Below, piece by piece: positions 10,056 to 19,181 of a DNA stretch of 64,000 nt. The notes below the pieces were generated by a model, which made no database searches, was not told where the DNA came from, and saw nothing but the letters and a program-made list of their open reading frames with translations. A program made the position numbers and the translations under genes. The stretch is taken from positions 186,001 to 250,000 of the forward strand of contig NZ_BPPB01000005.1 of assembly GCF_019972835.1 (NCBI RefSeq). Reading direction: 5' to 3'. This DNA comes from Lactobacillus laiwuensis (GTDB taxonomy: Bacteria; Bacillota; Bacilli; Lactobacillales; Lactobacillaceae). Position 1 is the first letter of the stretch. Every line of letters starts with the position of its first letter.

Positions 10056-11119
10056 TGAGAGAATACTCAGTTGCAATTTTGGGTGCTACAGGTGCAGTAG
10101 GTCAACGTTTAATTAGTGAATTGGAAAAAGCAGCAATTCCAGTCAAGCAAGTTAAATTGCTAGCGTCTAAGCGTTCAGCAGGCAAGAAATTACAATTTAA
10201 AGGCCAAGAAATTACAGTTGAAGAGGCACAAGCTGATTCATTCACTGGTGTTGACTTGGTTTTATCATCTGCTGGTGGCGCCGTTTCTAAAAAGTTATTG
10301 CCTGAAGCGGTCAAAAGGGGGGCAGTGTGTGTAGATAATACTAGTGCTTTTCGTATGAATGATGATGTTCCATTAATTGTTCCTGGAGTTAACGATGACC
10401 AATTAGTTAATCATCATGGCATCATTGCTAATCCTAATTGCTCGACCATTCAGATGGTAGCTGCACTTTATCCACTCCACATCAAGTGGGGTATTAAGCA
10501 AATCATCGTTTCAACTTACCAGGCTGTTTCTGGCGCTGGCAAAGCGGCTTGGGATGAACTACTGCAACAAGCACAAGATAGGCTGAATAATCAAAAAACT
10601 GAAGCCAAAATTTTGCCAACTGCGTCTGCTAAAAAGCATTACCTCATGGCGTTTAACCTATTGCCTCAGATTGATGTTTTTGAAGATGATGGCTATACGC
10701 ATGAAGAATGGAAAATGATTCATGAAACTAAAAAAATTTTGTTTAATGATCAGGATTCAAAGCAAATAAAAGTTACTGCTACTTGTGTTCGTGTGCCAGT
10801 TGAAATTGGTCATGGTGAAACGGTTTATTTCACCTTAAAAGATCAGTCAGCGACTGCTGCTGAAATAAAGCAGGAAATTGAGCGGACTCCCGGGTTAGTT
10901 TTACAAGATGATCCGCAAAACCAAATTTATCCGCAACCGCTTTTAGCAGCAGGTAAAAAAGAAACTTTCGTTGGCCGTATTCGTCCAGACCAGGAAAATC
11001 CCGGTGCGTTTAATATGTGGGTAGTTGCTGATAACTTATTAAGGGGCGCTGCCAGCAATACCGTGGAAATTGCAGAGTGTTTAGTCAGAGATAATTTGGT
11101 GCGTGTCCCTGATAAGTAA
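10055..11119 (+). CDS. asd: aspartate-semialdehyde dehydrogenase
   Basis: Reduces aspartyl phosphate to aspartate semialdehyde with NADPH, linking aspartate kinase to DapA. The N-terminal motif is ILGATGAVGQ, the active-site cysteine is Cys129 in ANPNCSTIQM, and a catalytic histidine lies in EEWKMIHETKKI. I start at the ATG that overlaps the patA stop by one base (TGATG), preceded by AAGGGTG; this gives 354 residues. It is the last gene of the operon and is followed by a strong terminator. With the minus-strand lysC, the whole set from aspartate to lysine is present within the first 11 kb. Confidence 0.96.
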   Translation: MREYSVAILGATGAVGQRLISELEKAAIPVKQVKLLASKRSAGKKLQFKGQEITVEEAQADSFTGVDLVLSSAGGAVSKKLLPEAVKRGAVCVDNTSAFRMNDDVPLIVPGVNDDQLVNHHGIIANPNCSTIQMVAALYPLHIKWGIKQIIVSTYQAVSGAGKAAWDELLQQAQDRLNNQKTEAKILPTASAKKHYLMAFNLLPQIDVFEDDGYTHEEWKMIHETKKILFNDQDSKQIKVTATCVRVPVEIGHGETVYFTLKDQSATAAEIKQEIERTPGLVLQDDPQNQIYPQPLLAAGKKETFVGRIRPDQENPGAFNMWVVADNLLRGAASNTVEIAECLVRDNLVRVPDK

Positions 11120-11176
11120 TGTTTTTGTTAATAAATAAGCCAAACTTTGGGCTGTTCAATATTTAATATAAAAATT

Positions 11177-11219
11177 AACTCTTTTAAACTGATTTAATTC
11201 AGTTTAAAAGAGTTTTTTT
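11177..11219 (+). terminator. terminator of the dap operon
   Basis: A 16-bp perfect stem (AACTCTTTTAAACTGA and its complement) with a six-base loop, followed by seven T. Confidence 0.93.
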
Positions 11220-11223
11220 GTTT

Positions 11224-11236
11224 AATGTTCGTAATG
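11224..11236 (-). promoter_or_regulatory. possible PurR-box half-site
   Basis: On the minus strand the site reads CATTACGAACATT, two mismatches from the B. subtilis/Lactococcus PurBox AWWWCCGAACWWT. It lies about 160 bp upstream of the transporter-ade operon. A TTGACA at 11334 may be that operon's -35 box. No second box at the usual spacing was found, so this is weak. Confidence 0.3.
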
Positions 11237-11385
11237 CTCTCGATAATACACGTATGGCAATCTTAAGCACTTTCATTAGTTGAAAAATACAAACTATTTA
11301 ATGAACAATGATAAATTTTATTCGTATTTGATGTTGACAGCAGATTAAAAATTAGATAACCTAATATACAAAGCGGAGGTAATAT

Positions 11386-12216
11386 ATGAATCGCAAAACA
11401 GCAGTATGGTTGTTAATTCCTGCATTCTTGGGAGTATTGGTATTCACTTTTTTCCCCTTAATTCAAATTGCAATACCAACATTCCAAAGTAAAAGTGGCT
11501 TCTTTTCACTTTATACGCAATTTTTAAAAAGTTCTTTTAATTGGGCAGTCATTGGACGTAGTTTTCTAATAGCAATTGTAACGGTGATTGTTGTTTTGAT
11601 CCTTGGAGTGCCTATTTCTATCTGGATAGGAAGACAAAAAACAGTAGTTAGACAAATACTAAATTTGCTAATCCTTTTTCCCATGTTAACCAATGCAGTT
11701 GTAAGAAACTTTGCCTGGATTATTATTTTGGGACATGATGGAATCGTCAATAAAACTTTGCTGGCATTGCATCTAATTAAGTCACCGCTAAATATACTTT
11801 ACACTAATACCTCTATTATTATTGGTTCAGTTTACTTGTTTTTACCAATTATGATTAATTCATTAATTGGCAGCGTGGCTGAATTAAATGTGGAGATTGA
11901 AGAAGCTGCAGCCGTTCTTGGTTCCAGTCCTTGGCGAACATTATTTAAGGTGATCATTCCTCAATTAACTACTGGCATTTTAACTGGCTGCATTTTAGTG
12001 TTTGCCGGAACAATGACAGCCTATACTACCCCAGAAATTCTTGGTGGCAACCGCCATCTGGTAATGGCGACTTTGATTTATCAGCAAGCAATGACGTTGG
12101 GCAATTGGCAAAATGCCAGCGTTATCTCATTAATTTTAATTGTTATTTCTGCTCTTTCAATGTGGCTCATGAGAAGACTTAGCCATCATTTAGATCGGAG
12201 GCCAATTAATGCTTGA
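11386..12216 (+). CDS. ABC transporter permease, PotB-like
   Basis: First membrane subunit of a spermidine/putrescine-type importer. At 276 residues it has about six hydrophobic segments. The cytoplasmic EAA loop, which contacts the ATPase, is EEAAAVLGSSPWRTLFKVIIPQ near residues 165-187. GCGGAGG precedes the ATG. The downstream permease overlaps it by 8 bp, followed by the ATPase and two receptors. The family is certain but the substrate is not: the same family carries polyamines, thiamine, phosphonates and other small cations, and the operon ends with adenine deaminase, which makes a purine or related substrate worth testing. Confidence 0.85.
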   Translation: MNRKTAVWLLIPAFLGVLVFTFFPLIQIAIPTFQSKSGFFSLYTQFLKSSFNWAVIGRSFLIAIVTVIVVLILGVPISIWIGRQKTVVRQILNLLILFPMLTNAVVRNFAWIIILGHDGIVNKTLLALHLIKSPLNILYTNTSIIIGSVYLFLPIMINSLIGSVAELNVEIEEAAAVLGSSPWRTLFKVIIPQLTTGILTGCILVFAGTMTAYTTPEILGGNRHLVMATLIYQQAMTLGNWQNASVISLILIVISALSMWLMRRLSHHLDRRPINA

Positions 12217-12997
12217 TCGTAAAAATAAAACTTTGACTGTGATTTCGATTATTATTTTGGCTTTAATCATGTTGCCATTGATTTTAGTCGTAATTACATC
12301 CTTTAATACGCAAAGCTCAATTTCATTACCAATTACCGGCTTTACCCTTTCTTGGTACAGCAATATTTTCCAACAGCCCGATTTTATTTCAGGTTTTGAA
12401 TCAAGTCTAATTGTTGCTTTGATTGCCAGCATTTCGGCTTTAGTAATTGGTATCCCTGCAGTTTACGCTTTGACGCGTTACAACATTCATCATGCTGCTT
12501 GGTTTCAATCGTTTTTCCTGAGTCCTACTTTAATTCCTGAAATTGTTATTGGATTCGCACTCTATCAAGCTGCAGTTATTACTATGAGAATTCCGGTATT
12601 TATTGGCTTGATTGTCGGACATTTTCTTTTGTGTTTACCGTATGTCATTCGTTTAATTACAGCCAGCATGCTGTTAATGGACAGTCACATCGAAGAAGCG
12701 GGCTGGATTTGTGGCTGCTCTCGCAAAAAAGGATTTTTCCTAATTGTTTTGCCAAATATTAAGGCCAGTATCATTGCTGCGTTTATGATGTGTTTCATCA
12801 ATTCCTTCAACAATATTCCAGTTTCTTTATTCATGAGCGGCCCTTCTTTAACCATGTTGCCACCGTCAATTTTAAATTATTTGCAAAATAATTATGACCC
12901 TACTGTATCAGCAATTTCTGTGCTTTTGATGATCTTTACAGCACTCATGATGTTCTTGGTTGAAAAAGCGATCGGTATTAAAAATATTACAGAGTAG
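12209..12997 (+). CDS. ABC transporter permease, PotC-like
   Basis: Second membrane subunit, 262 residues with six predicted hydrophobic helices. An EAA-type loop (EEAGWICGCSRKKGFFLIVLP) lies near residues 157-177. The start overlaps the end of the first permease by 8 bp; the ribosome binding site (CGGAGG) lies inside the upstream gene, indicating coupled translation of the two halves of the channel. Substrate unknown, as for its partner. Confidence 0.85.
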   Translation: MLDRKNKTLTVISIIILALIMLPLILVVITSFNTQSSISLPITGFTLSWYSNIFQQPDFISGFESSLIVALIASISALVIGIPAVYALTRYNIHHAAWFQSFFLSPTLIPEIVIGFALYQAAVITMRIPVFIGLIVGHFLLCLPYVIRLITASMLLMDSHIEEAGWICGCSRKKGFFLIVLPNIKASIIAAFMMCFINSFNNIPVSLFMSGPSLTMLPPSILNYLQNNYDPTVSAISVLLMIFTALMMFLVEKAIGIKNITE

Positions 12998-13009
12998 AGG
13001 AGTAGTGCA

Positions 13010-14053
13010 GTGGCAAATTTAGAAGTTCAAAATTTAGCAAAATCATACGATGGCAAAACTAAAGTTTTAAAAGATATATCTTTTGCTGTCAATAACGGAG
13101 AGCTGGTTTCAATTCTTGGTCCTTCCGGCTGTGGCAAAACGACCACACTTAGAATTATTGCCGGTTTAATTCCAGAAACTGCCGGACAAGTTTTAGTTAA
13201 CGGTAAGGATATTACTAAAGTACCTGTTTATAAGAGAAATTTCGGGATGGTTTTTCAAAGTTATGCACTTTTTCCCCATATGAATGTTTTTGATAACGTT
13301 GCTTTTGGACTGAAAATGCGCAAGCTTGACAAAAGTGCCATCAAGAAAAGAGTGACTGAAATGCTGGCAACTACCGGCTTAAGTCAACTATCTAAACAAT
13401 TTCCAGCGCAGCTTTCTGGAGGACAGCAACAAAGAGTTTCATTAGCAAGGGCTCTGGTTACCAATCCAGAATTGTTATTAATGGATGAGCCTTTGAGCAA
13501 TCTTGATGCTAAATTGCGGCTGAAAATGCGTGAAGAAATTCGCGACTTGCAGCAAAAACTTAAAATGACAGTGCTGTTTGTCACACATGATCAGCAAGAA
13601 TGTTTCGCAATTTCCGACAAGGTTTTAATTATGAAACAGGGACGCATTGATCAGTTTGATACGCCACAAAATATTTTTCATCATCCTCGGACAGAATATG
13701 TTGCCCGTTTTATTGGCTATGACAATTTTATTACTGTCACTGCTGCTAATCGTCAGGATGAGCATCATATCAAAGTAGGCGAAACAGTTTTAAATACGGT
13801 TGAACCAAATCAAGATGCAAAAGTGCTGACTATTCGTCCGGAAAACATCCACTTGAATTTGGCTGATGCTTCTGAAAATTCATTTACTGGTACTATCATG
13901 AGTCGTGAATATTTAGGACAAAGTTTTAAGTATGCCATTCATTCAGCTATAGGGGACTTTCAAGTTGAGGAAGCACGGCAAAAGATGCGCAGCTCAGGAG
14001 AAGAAGTAACGCTAACTCTTCCTGCTAAACATCTTCATCCGTTATCAGAATAA
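13010..14053 (+). CDS. ABC transporter ATP-binding protein, PotA-like
   Basis: Energising ATPase of the importer, 347 residues. Walker A is GPSGCGKTT, the ABC signature LSGGQQQRVSLARAL, and Walker B LLMDEPLSNLDA; the switch histidine is in VTHDQQEC. The C-terminal 100 residues form the TOBE-like regulatory domain usual in PotA and MalK types. A GTG start is chosen because AGAGGAG lies 8-9 bases upstream and the N-terminus aligns with the family. The gap to the upstream permease is 12 bp. Confidence 0.88.
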   Translation: MANLEVQNLAKSYDGKTKVLKDISFAVNNGELVSILGPSGCGKTTTLRIIAGLIPETAGQVLVNGKDITKVPVYKRNFGMVFQSYALFPHMNVFDNVAFGLKMRKLDKSAIKKRVTEMLATTGLSQLSKQFPAQLSGGQQQRVSLARALVTNPELLLMDEPLSNLDAKLRLKMREEIRDLQQKLKMTVLFVTHDQQECFAISDKVLIMKQGRIDQFDTPQNIFHHPRTEYVARFIGYDNFITVTAANRQDEHHIKVGETVLNTVEPNQDAKVLTIRPENIHLNLADASENSFTGTIMSREYLGQSFKYAIHSAIGDFQVEEARQKMRSSGEEVTLTLPAKHLHPLSE

Positions 14054-14076
14054 TCATTCTTTAGAAAGGTTTTGTT

Positions 14077-15129
14077 ATGAAATTTAAAAAAGCTTGTTTG
14101 TTAGCAGCTAGTTTTATCATTGCCGGCACAACTTTGGCAACTTCCGCTTGTTCGTCCAATGCTGGTAGCGGTAAGCTAACGGTTTCCACTTTTGGCTTAG
14201 CAACTAAGCAGATGCGCTCGGACGTGCTTAACCCGTTTGCTAAGAAAAATAATGTTAAGGTGTCTACACAGTTTGGGGACAGCTCAACTCGCCTAACGCA
14301 GATTGAGCACAATTCTAATTCACCGGTAGATGTCATTGAATTGGCTCAAAATAATGCGATTACTGGAGCTAAAAAGAAACTCTTTAAAAAATTGGATTTT
14401 TCCAAACTCAAGAATTTCAAGTATTTATCCGCTGACCAGCAAAAGCTGGCAAAAGATACAAATACTGTTCCGTACACTGTTAACAGTTTTGGCATTATTT
14501 ATAATCCGAAAAAGGCCCACATTAAAAGTTGGGATGACCTGTGGTCTAAGAAATTAAAGGGCAAGATTGCAATTCCGGATATTGTAACAACTTTTGGTCC
14601 TGCAATGCTCTATGTGGCAGGGGACCATGCTAAAGTCAGCGTAACAAAGGATGATGGCAAGGCTGCCTTCAAAGCGTTAAAGCAGTTAAAGCCGAACGTT
14701 GTTAAAACATATTCTCAAAGTTCAGATTTAAGCAATATGTTTAAAACGGGAGAAATTACCGCAGCGGTTGTAGGTGATTTTTCAATCAGCATGCTGCAGG
14801 CCACTAATCCTAGTTTGAAGTATCTGGTGCCAACCTCAGGAACATATGCTAACTACGATAATATTGCAATCTTGAAAAACAGTAAGAATACTCAAGCGGC
14901 ATATAAGTATATTGACTTTCGTATAAGTGAAGCTAACCAAAAGAAAGTTGCCAGTGCAAAATCTCTTAATAATGCACCGGTTAATTCACAAGTAAAATTG
15001 ACTGCTGCTGAAGCTGCCAATAAAACATATGGTGCAATTGCACAAAGAGCAAAAACTATTGACTTTTATTACGTGAACAAGCAGATGCCTTCATGGATCA
15101 GTCAATGGAATAAAATTATGAACCAATAA
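14077..15129 (+). CDS. extracellular substrate-binding lipoprotein 1
   Basis: Receptor subunit of the PotBCA-like importer, 350 residues. The signal peptide ends in a lipobox (TSAC, Cys25), so the mature protein is lipid-anchored outside the membrane. The body is a two-lobed PotD/PotF-type binding protein, with the YTVNSFGIIYNPKKA and KGKIAIPDIVTTFGPAML regions typical of the fold. It is a clear tandem paralogue of the next gene. Strong ribosome binding site (AGAAAGG). The ligand is not known; differences between the two receptors may reflect different ligands. Confidence 0.87.
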   Translation: MKFKKACLLAASFIIAGTTLATSACSSNAGSGKLTVSTFGLATKQMRSDVLNPFAKKNNVKVSTQFGDSSTRLTQIEHNSNSPVDVIELAQNNAITGAKKKLFKKLDFSKLKNFKYLSADQQKLAKDTNTVPYTVNSFGIIYNPKKAHIKSWDDLWSKKLKGKIAIPDIVTTFGPAMLYVAGDHAKVSVTKDDGKAAFKALKQLKPNVVKTYSQSSDLSNMFKTGEITAAVVGDFSISMLQATNPSLKYLVPTSGTYANYDNIAILKNSKNTQAAYKYIDFRISEANQKKVASAKSLNNAPVNSQVKLTAAEAANKTYGAIAQRAKTIDFYYVNKQMPSWISQWNKIMNQ

Positions 15130-15142
15130 TTATCAAAAAAGA

Positions 15143-15167
15143 ACTTGCCTTCATTAATAAGGCAAGT
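15143..15167 (+). other. intercistronic hairpin between the receptor genes
   Basis: ACTTGCCTT pairs with AAGGCAAGT around a seven-base loop in the 60-bp gap between the two receptor genes. No T-run follows directly, so an mRNA-stabilising or processing stem is more likely than a terminator. Confidence 0.5.
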
Positions 15168-15189
15168 ATGATTTTCGGAAAGGTCTATT

Positions 15190-16245
15190 ATGAAAATTAA
15201 AAAAGTATGTTTAATGGCAGCAAGTTTAATTGTTGCGGGAGCAGCTATTGCTACTTCAGCTTGTTCTTCTAAAGCAAACGGTGGCAAGTTGGTTGTTTCT
15301 ACGTTCGGCATCTTGACTAAGCAAATGAGATCAGATGTACTCAATCCTTTTGCCAAGAAAAATAACGTTAAAGTTTCCGCACAATTTACTGCAGATACAA
15401 CTACGAGCTTAACCCAAATTGAGCATAATCCTAATTCTTCAGTTGACGTGATTGAAGTGGCACAAAAGAATGCTTATGCGGGTACGAAAAAGAAGTTGTA
15501 TAAAAAAGTAGATTTTTCTAAAATCAAAGATTTTAAATATTTATCCAGTAGTGAACAAAAGCTGGCTAAAGACACAGGCACCGTTCCTTATACTGTTAAC
15601 AGCGTAGGTATAATTTATAATCCTAAAAAAGTTCATATTACAGAATGGGATCAACTGTGGTCTAAAAAGTTAAAGGGCAAGATTGCAATTCCTGATATCG
15701 TAACAACTTTTGGTCCTGCAATGCTGTATATTGCGGGTCGCCATGCTAAAGTCGATGTCCCAAGCGACGGTGGTAAAGCAGCTTTCAAGGCTATGAAAGA
15801 ATTGAAGCCTAATGTGGTTAAGACATACGATCAAAGTTCAGATTTAACCAATATGTTCAAAACAGGTGAAATCAGTGTGGCCGTTGTTGGTGACTATGCT
15901 ATCAGCATGTTGCAGGCTACTAATCCAGGCCTTAAATACATTGTTCCAGCATCAGGCACATATTCTAACAGCAACGTTGTTGCCATTTTAAAGAATAGCA
16001 AGAATACAGATGCTGCATATAAGTATATTAATTTTAGACTAAGTGAAGCTATTCAAAAGAGATGTGCCAGTGCAAAATCACTTAATAACGCCCCAGTTAA
16101 CACGCAAGTTAAGTTAACACCGGCTGAAGCCGCTAATAAGACTTACGGGGATGTGGCTAAACGCGCAAAGAGCATGAATTTCTTCTATGTTAATAGCCAT
16201 TTGTCTTCTTGGGTTAATCAATGGAATAAAATTATGAATCGGTAA
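15190..16245 (+). CDS. extracellular substrate-binding lipoprotein 2
   Basis: Second receptor for the same importer, 351 residues, lipobox TSAC (Cys25). It aligns with the preceding protein over its whole length and shares long blocks (STFG, TKQMRSDVLNPFAKKNNVKVS, then KGKIAIPDIVTTFGPAML). Differences are concentrated in short stretches such as the region after residue 60 and the part around residues 255-300. This is a recent tandem duplication that has kept both copies intact, which suggests that both are useful: two ligands, two affinities or dosage. Confidence 0.87.
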   Translation: MKIKKVCLMAASLIVAGAAIATSACSSKANGGKLVVSTFGILTKQMRSDVLNPFAKKNNVKVSAQFTADTTTSLTQIEHNPNSSVDVIEVAQKNAYAGTKKKLYKKVDFSKIKDFKYLSSSEQKLAKDTGTVPYTVNSVGIIYNPKKVHITEWDQLWSKKLKGKIAIPDIVTTFGPAMLYIAGRHAKVDVPSDGGKAAFKAMKELKPNVVKTYDQSSDLTNMFKTGEISVAVVGDYAISMLQATNPGLKYIVPASGTYSNSNVVAILKNSKNTDAAYKYINFRLSEAIQKRCASAKSLNNAPVNTQVKLTPAEAANKTYGDVAKRAKSMNFFYVNSHLSSWVNQWNKIMNR

Positions 16246-16307
16246 ATAGTAATTAAAAATGAAGGGTTGGAATATTTCAACTCTTTCGTTGTTTATGGGG
16301 GAGAAAA

Positions 16308-18008
16308 ATGACACAAGTTGATCTTTTGATAAAAAATGGCCATGTTTTTAATGTTTTTTTACGTAAATTTGTTGATACTCAAGTTACAGTCAAAAATGGC
16401 AAATTCTATTGGGTTAACCAAGATTTACCCGGAATTAGGGCTAAAAAGACAATTAATCTCAAAGGTAAGTATCTGATCCCAGGATTTGTTGATGCCCACA
16501 TGCATATTGATTCATCCATGACTACTCCTGCGATTATGGGACAAACAATTTTAAAATACGGTACAACAACGATTATTGCTGACGACCATGAAGTAACGAA
16601 TGTTGCTGGCATCAAGGGACTAAAAAATTTCATTGCAGAGCCGTCACCGATTGATATTTTCTTTGGCATTCCATCTTCGGTTCCATCAACGAATCCAGAT
16701 ATGGAAACAACAGGTGGCAAAATTGGCGTGAAAGAAGTACAAGAGCTGCTTAAAGATCCGAGCTTTATTTGTTTAGGCGAAGTGATGAACTTTAAGGATA
16801 TGACTTCTCCGCATAAAACCTTGATCAAAGATATTATCAAAGTTTGTCGTGAGGAAAAACCCACAATGCCTCTTGAAGGTCATGTGCCAGCATATGCTGG
16901 TGAAGATCTGGCTAAAGTTATTTATGCTGGAGTTACTACTGATCATACGGAACAGACAGCTGCCTTAGTTAATGAAAAAGTTCCTAATGGCATGTTTGTC
17001 GAGGTGCAACTGAAATCGATGTTGCAGGAAGTAATTGACACGATCATTAAGAACAATTACTTTGACCATATTGCCCTGGTAACTGATGATTCTATGCCTG
17101 ATACCTTGCTTCATGGTCACTTGAACTATTTGGTGAAAAAAGCAATCAAAATGGGGATGACACCTGAAGAAGCTATTTATATAGCTACCTATACACCGGC
17201 TCGCCATATGGGATTATGGGATAGAGGTGCAATTGCTCCCGGCCGAGTAGCTGATTTTATTATCCTCGATGATCTGCATGATTTGTCAATAGCAGCTGTT
17301 TATAAAAATGGGATAAACGCGGCAGATATCAAGGAGCAGACAGGTTACCAATTTTTGCCAGAGTTACGTCATTCCGTTAACGCACCCAAGTTACTACCCG
17401 ATGATTTTGTGGCAAAAACAGATTTAGTTGCAAACGGAGAAGTATTGGCAAATATTATTCAACTTAATCCAGCAGGTACTTTTACCAACCATATCCAAGA
17501 AAAACTGGAAGTAAAAGATCACATAGTTCAATGGCAGAAAGCCGGCTTAGCATTGATTATGGTGCAAGATCGTTATAGCGGCGATGGACACTATAGTCTG
17601 GGCTTTGTTGACCGCGGCATTGTAAAAGACGGTGCGGTAGGAGCAACTTGGGCGCATGATCACCACAACATAATGATCATGGGCACTAACACTGCCGCAA
17701 TGCTCAAGATTCAGCATCAGCTGGTTGAACAGCAGGGCGGCTATATTGCAGCAAAAGGTGACAAAATAGTTGCCAATGCAAAATTACCGATTGGTGGCGT
17801 TGCCAGTGACCAACCAATGTCTGTTTTAGGCACAGAAATAGGCAAGGTGCGCAAAACACTGCAGGAGCTAGGATATAAAAATCCTAACGAGATTATGTCA
17901 TTTTCTACTTTGTCTTTACTGGTTTCACCAACCATTAAAATTTCAGATAAGGGTCTATTTGAGGTCAAAAGTCAGAAAAAGATTCCGCTTTTTGAAGAAA
18001 TTAAGTAG
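16308..18008 (+). CDS. ade: adenine deaminase
   Basis: Deaminates adenine to hypoxanthine and ammonia, feeding purine salvage. It is a metal-dependent amidohydrolase: the metal-binding GFVDAHMHIDSSM lies near residues 59-71, followed by TTIIADDHE, LEGHVPAY and the GRVADFIILDD strand. The C-terminal domain carries HDHHN (near 448-452) and the family-specific block VASDQPMS. Its length, 566 residues, agrees with bacterial adenine deaminases. GGGGGAG precedes the ATG. It lies 62 bp behind the second receptor gene with no strong terminator between, so it is probably co-transcribed with the importer. Confidence 0.92.
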   Translation: MTQVDLLIKNGHVFNVFLRKFVDTQVTVKNGKFYWVNQDLPGIRAKKTINLKGKYLIPGFVDAHMHIDSSMTTPAIMGQTILKYGTTTIIADDHEVTNVAGIKGLKNFIAEPSPIDIFFGIPSSVPSTNPDMETTGGKIGVKEVQELLKDPSFICLGEVMNFKDMTSPHKTLIKDIIKVCREEKPTMPLEGHVPAYAGEDLAKVIYAGVTTDHTEQTAALVNEKVPNGMFVEVQLKSMLQEVIDTIIKNNYFDHIALVTDDSMPDTLLHGHLNYLVKKAIKMGMTPEEAIYIATYTPARHMGLWDRGAIAPGRVADFIILDDLHDLSIAAVYKNGINAADIKEQTGYQFLPELRHSVNAPKLLPDDFVAKTDLVANGEVLANIIQLNPAGTFTNHIQEKLEVKDHIVQWQKAGLALIMVQDRYSGDGHYSLGFVDRGIVKDGAVGATWAHDHHNIMIMGTNTAAMLKIQHQLVEQQGGYIAAKGDKIVANAKLPIGGVASDQPMSVLGTEIGKVRKTLQELGYKNPNEIMSFSTLSLLVSPTIKISDKGLFEVKSQKKIPLFEEIK

Positions 18009-18037
18009 AAAGTGCAGAAATTAATTAAATAATGACC

Positions 18038-18096
18038 AAAAAATCTGCTAGTAAGATATTGTGAGATTTCACAATATAAACTAACAGATTTTTTCA
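18038..18096. terminator. bidirectional terminator between ade and the SLAP-CAP gene
   Basis: Nested inverted repeats: outer arms AAAAATCTG/CAGATTTTT and an inner arm ATATTGTGA/TCACAATAT. A-runs and T-runs on either side fit termination on both strands for the two convergent genes. Confidence 0.8.
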
Positions 18097-18116
18097 TACT
18101 TAAGAAGTGAAGACGT

Positions 18117-19130
18117 TTATTTCTTTAACCATTCTTTTACTATAGCCTTATATTGAGCCAAAGTAATTGCGCCATCTTCTCCTTCATTAGTTGCGTTAAA
18201 AGCATCAGCAGCACCATATGGAGTTTGCGTCATATGAGCCATGCCCATTACGCGATGTCCCTTATTTAATAAGTTGGTATAGTGTCCTGCCATTCTATAA
18301 CCGTTTGTTCCTAAGACAGCTTGATGATATACAGGGTCTTCCCAATTAGGAGTGAATTCATAGGGCGCAAGGCTAGGGTTTTTCTTTACGTCCCATTCCC
18401 AGGCTACTTTTTCAGTCATCCAGTTGCTAATTGGTTCAGCACCGGCAGAAAGATTTTCCAGGTTGAAATGATAGCCGTAAAAGCCCGGATGGTTTAAGGA
18501 ACCCTGTTTTTGATAATCTGCATCAATCATGGAAATGGCTGTAGAAGTTGGGGAAATTTTTAGCTCACCAACTCCAGCTTTAGTTCTTTCCTTGTTTGCA
18601 TTAGCAAGACTTTGAAGGGAAGCTTTAATATTAACGTTGCTAGTAGCATCATCTTTGCCACCTAGTTTGACATAAGTATTAAACCACGATGGTGCGCCTT
18701 TTTGCGCTTGACTATCTATTTTGCCTGTTCTAAGTAAAGTCGCTGCTTTTTGTGCTTCCTGTCTTTGGGCAGTGGTTAGTGAAGTATCATTTGCCATAAA
18801 ATCCATCAAACTTGCCCCGTTTTTAGCAGGCCTATTTTTTGGTGTTTTGACTATATTGAGCGGTAAACCATCGTAGTAGTGGATGTATTTATTTTTACCG
18901 ATACGATAATATTTATAACCTTTAATCTTTTTAACAGAAGTATAATAAAGGCTCTTGCTCTTTTTATATACTTTTTTGGTTTTCTTGCCCTTATGATCAT
19001 AGACATATGTTTTGCTGTACACAAATATTTGATGTTTAGCAGCAGATACTGGTTGTGGACTACTAAATGAACCAGTACCTAGTAATACTAAAATACTGGC
19101 AATCATTGCAATAAGACTTTTTTTCTTCAT
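18117..19130 (-). CDS. secreted SLAP-CAP domain protein
   Basis: A cell-surface protein with a signal peptide (MKKKSLIAM start, cleavage after VSAA). A SLAP-type module of about 60 residues follows, with the paired basic/aromatic pattern of Lactobacillus S-layer anchoring domains (VYSKTYVYDHKGKKTKKVYK, then YYRIGKNKYIHYYDG). The C-terminal two thirds resembles a CAP/SCP domain: ANKERTKAGVGELKISPT, then NLENLSAGAEPISNWM, and HYTNLLNKGHRVMGMAH. I start at the ATG just after GGGAGAAG rather than 13 codons upstream, giving 337 residues. By family knowledge SLAP modules bind the S-layer or wall polymers; the CAP activity is unknown. Confidence 0.82.
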   Translation of the reverse strand: MKKKSLIAMIASILVLLGTGSFSSPQPVSAAKHQIFVYSKTYVYDHKGKKTKKVYKKSKSLYYTSVKKIKGYKYYRIGKNKYIHYYDGLPLNIVKTPKNRPAKNGASLMDFMANDTSLTTAQRQEAQKAATLLRTGKIDSQAQKGAPSWFNTYVKLGGKDDATSNVNIKASLQSLANANKERTKAGVGELKISPTSTAISMIDADYQKQGSLNHPGFYGYHFNLENLSAGAEPISNWMTEKVAWEWDVKKNPSLAPYEFTPNWEDPVYHQAVLGTNGYRMAGHYTNLLNKGHRVMGMAHMTQTPYGAADAFNATNEGEDGAITLAQYKAIVKEWLKK

Positions 19131-19181
19131 TGCTTCTCCCTTCATAAAATAATAAAACTTATTAGCCAAAAAATTATTAAA

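Noticed and set aside
16262-16290. Hairpin-like GAAGGGTTG/CAACTCTTTC before ade considered as a terminator
   Set aside because: Imperfect stem and no T-run directly after it; ade is better viewed as co-transcribed with the importer.
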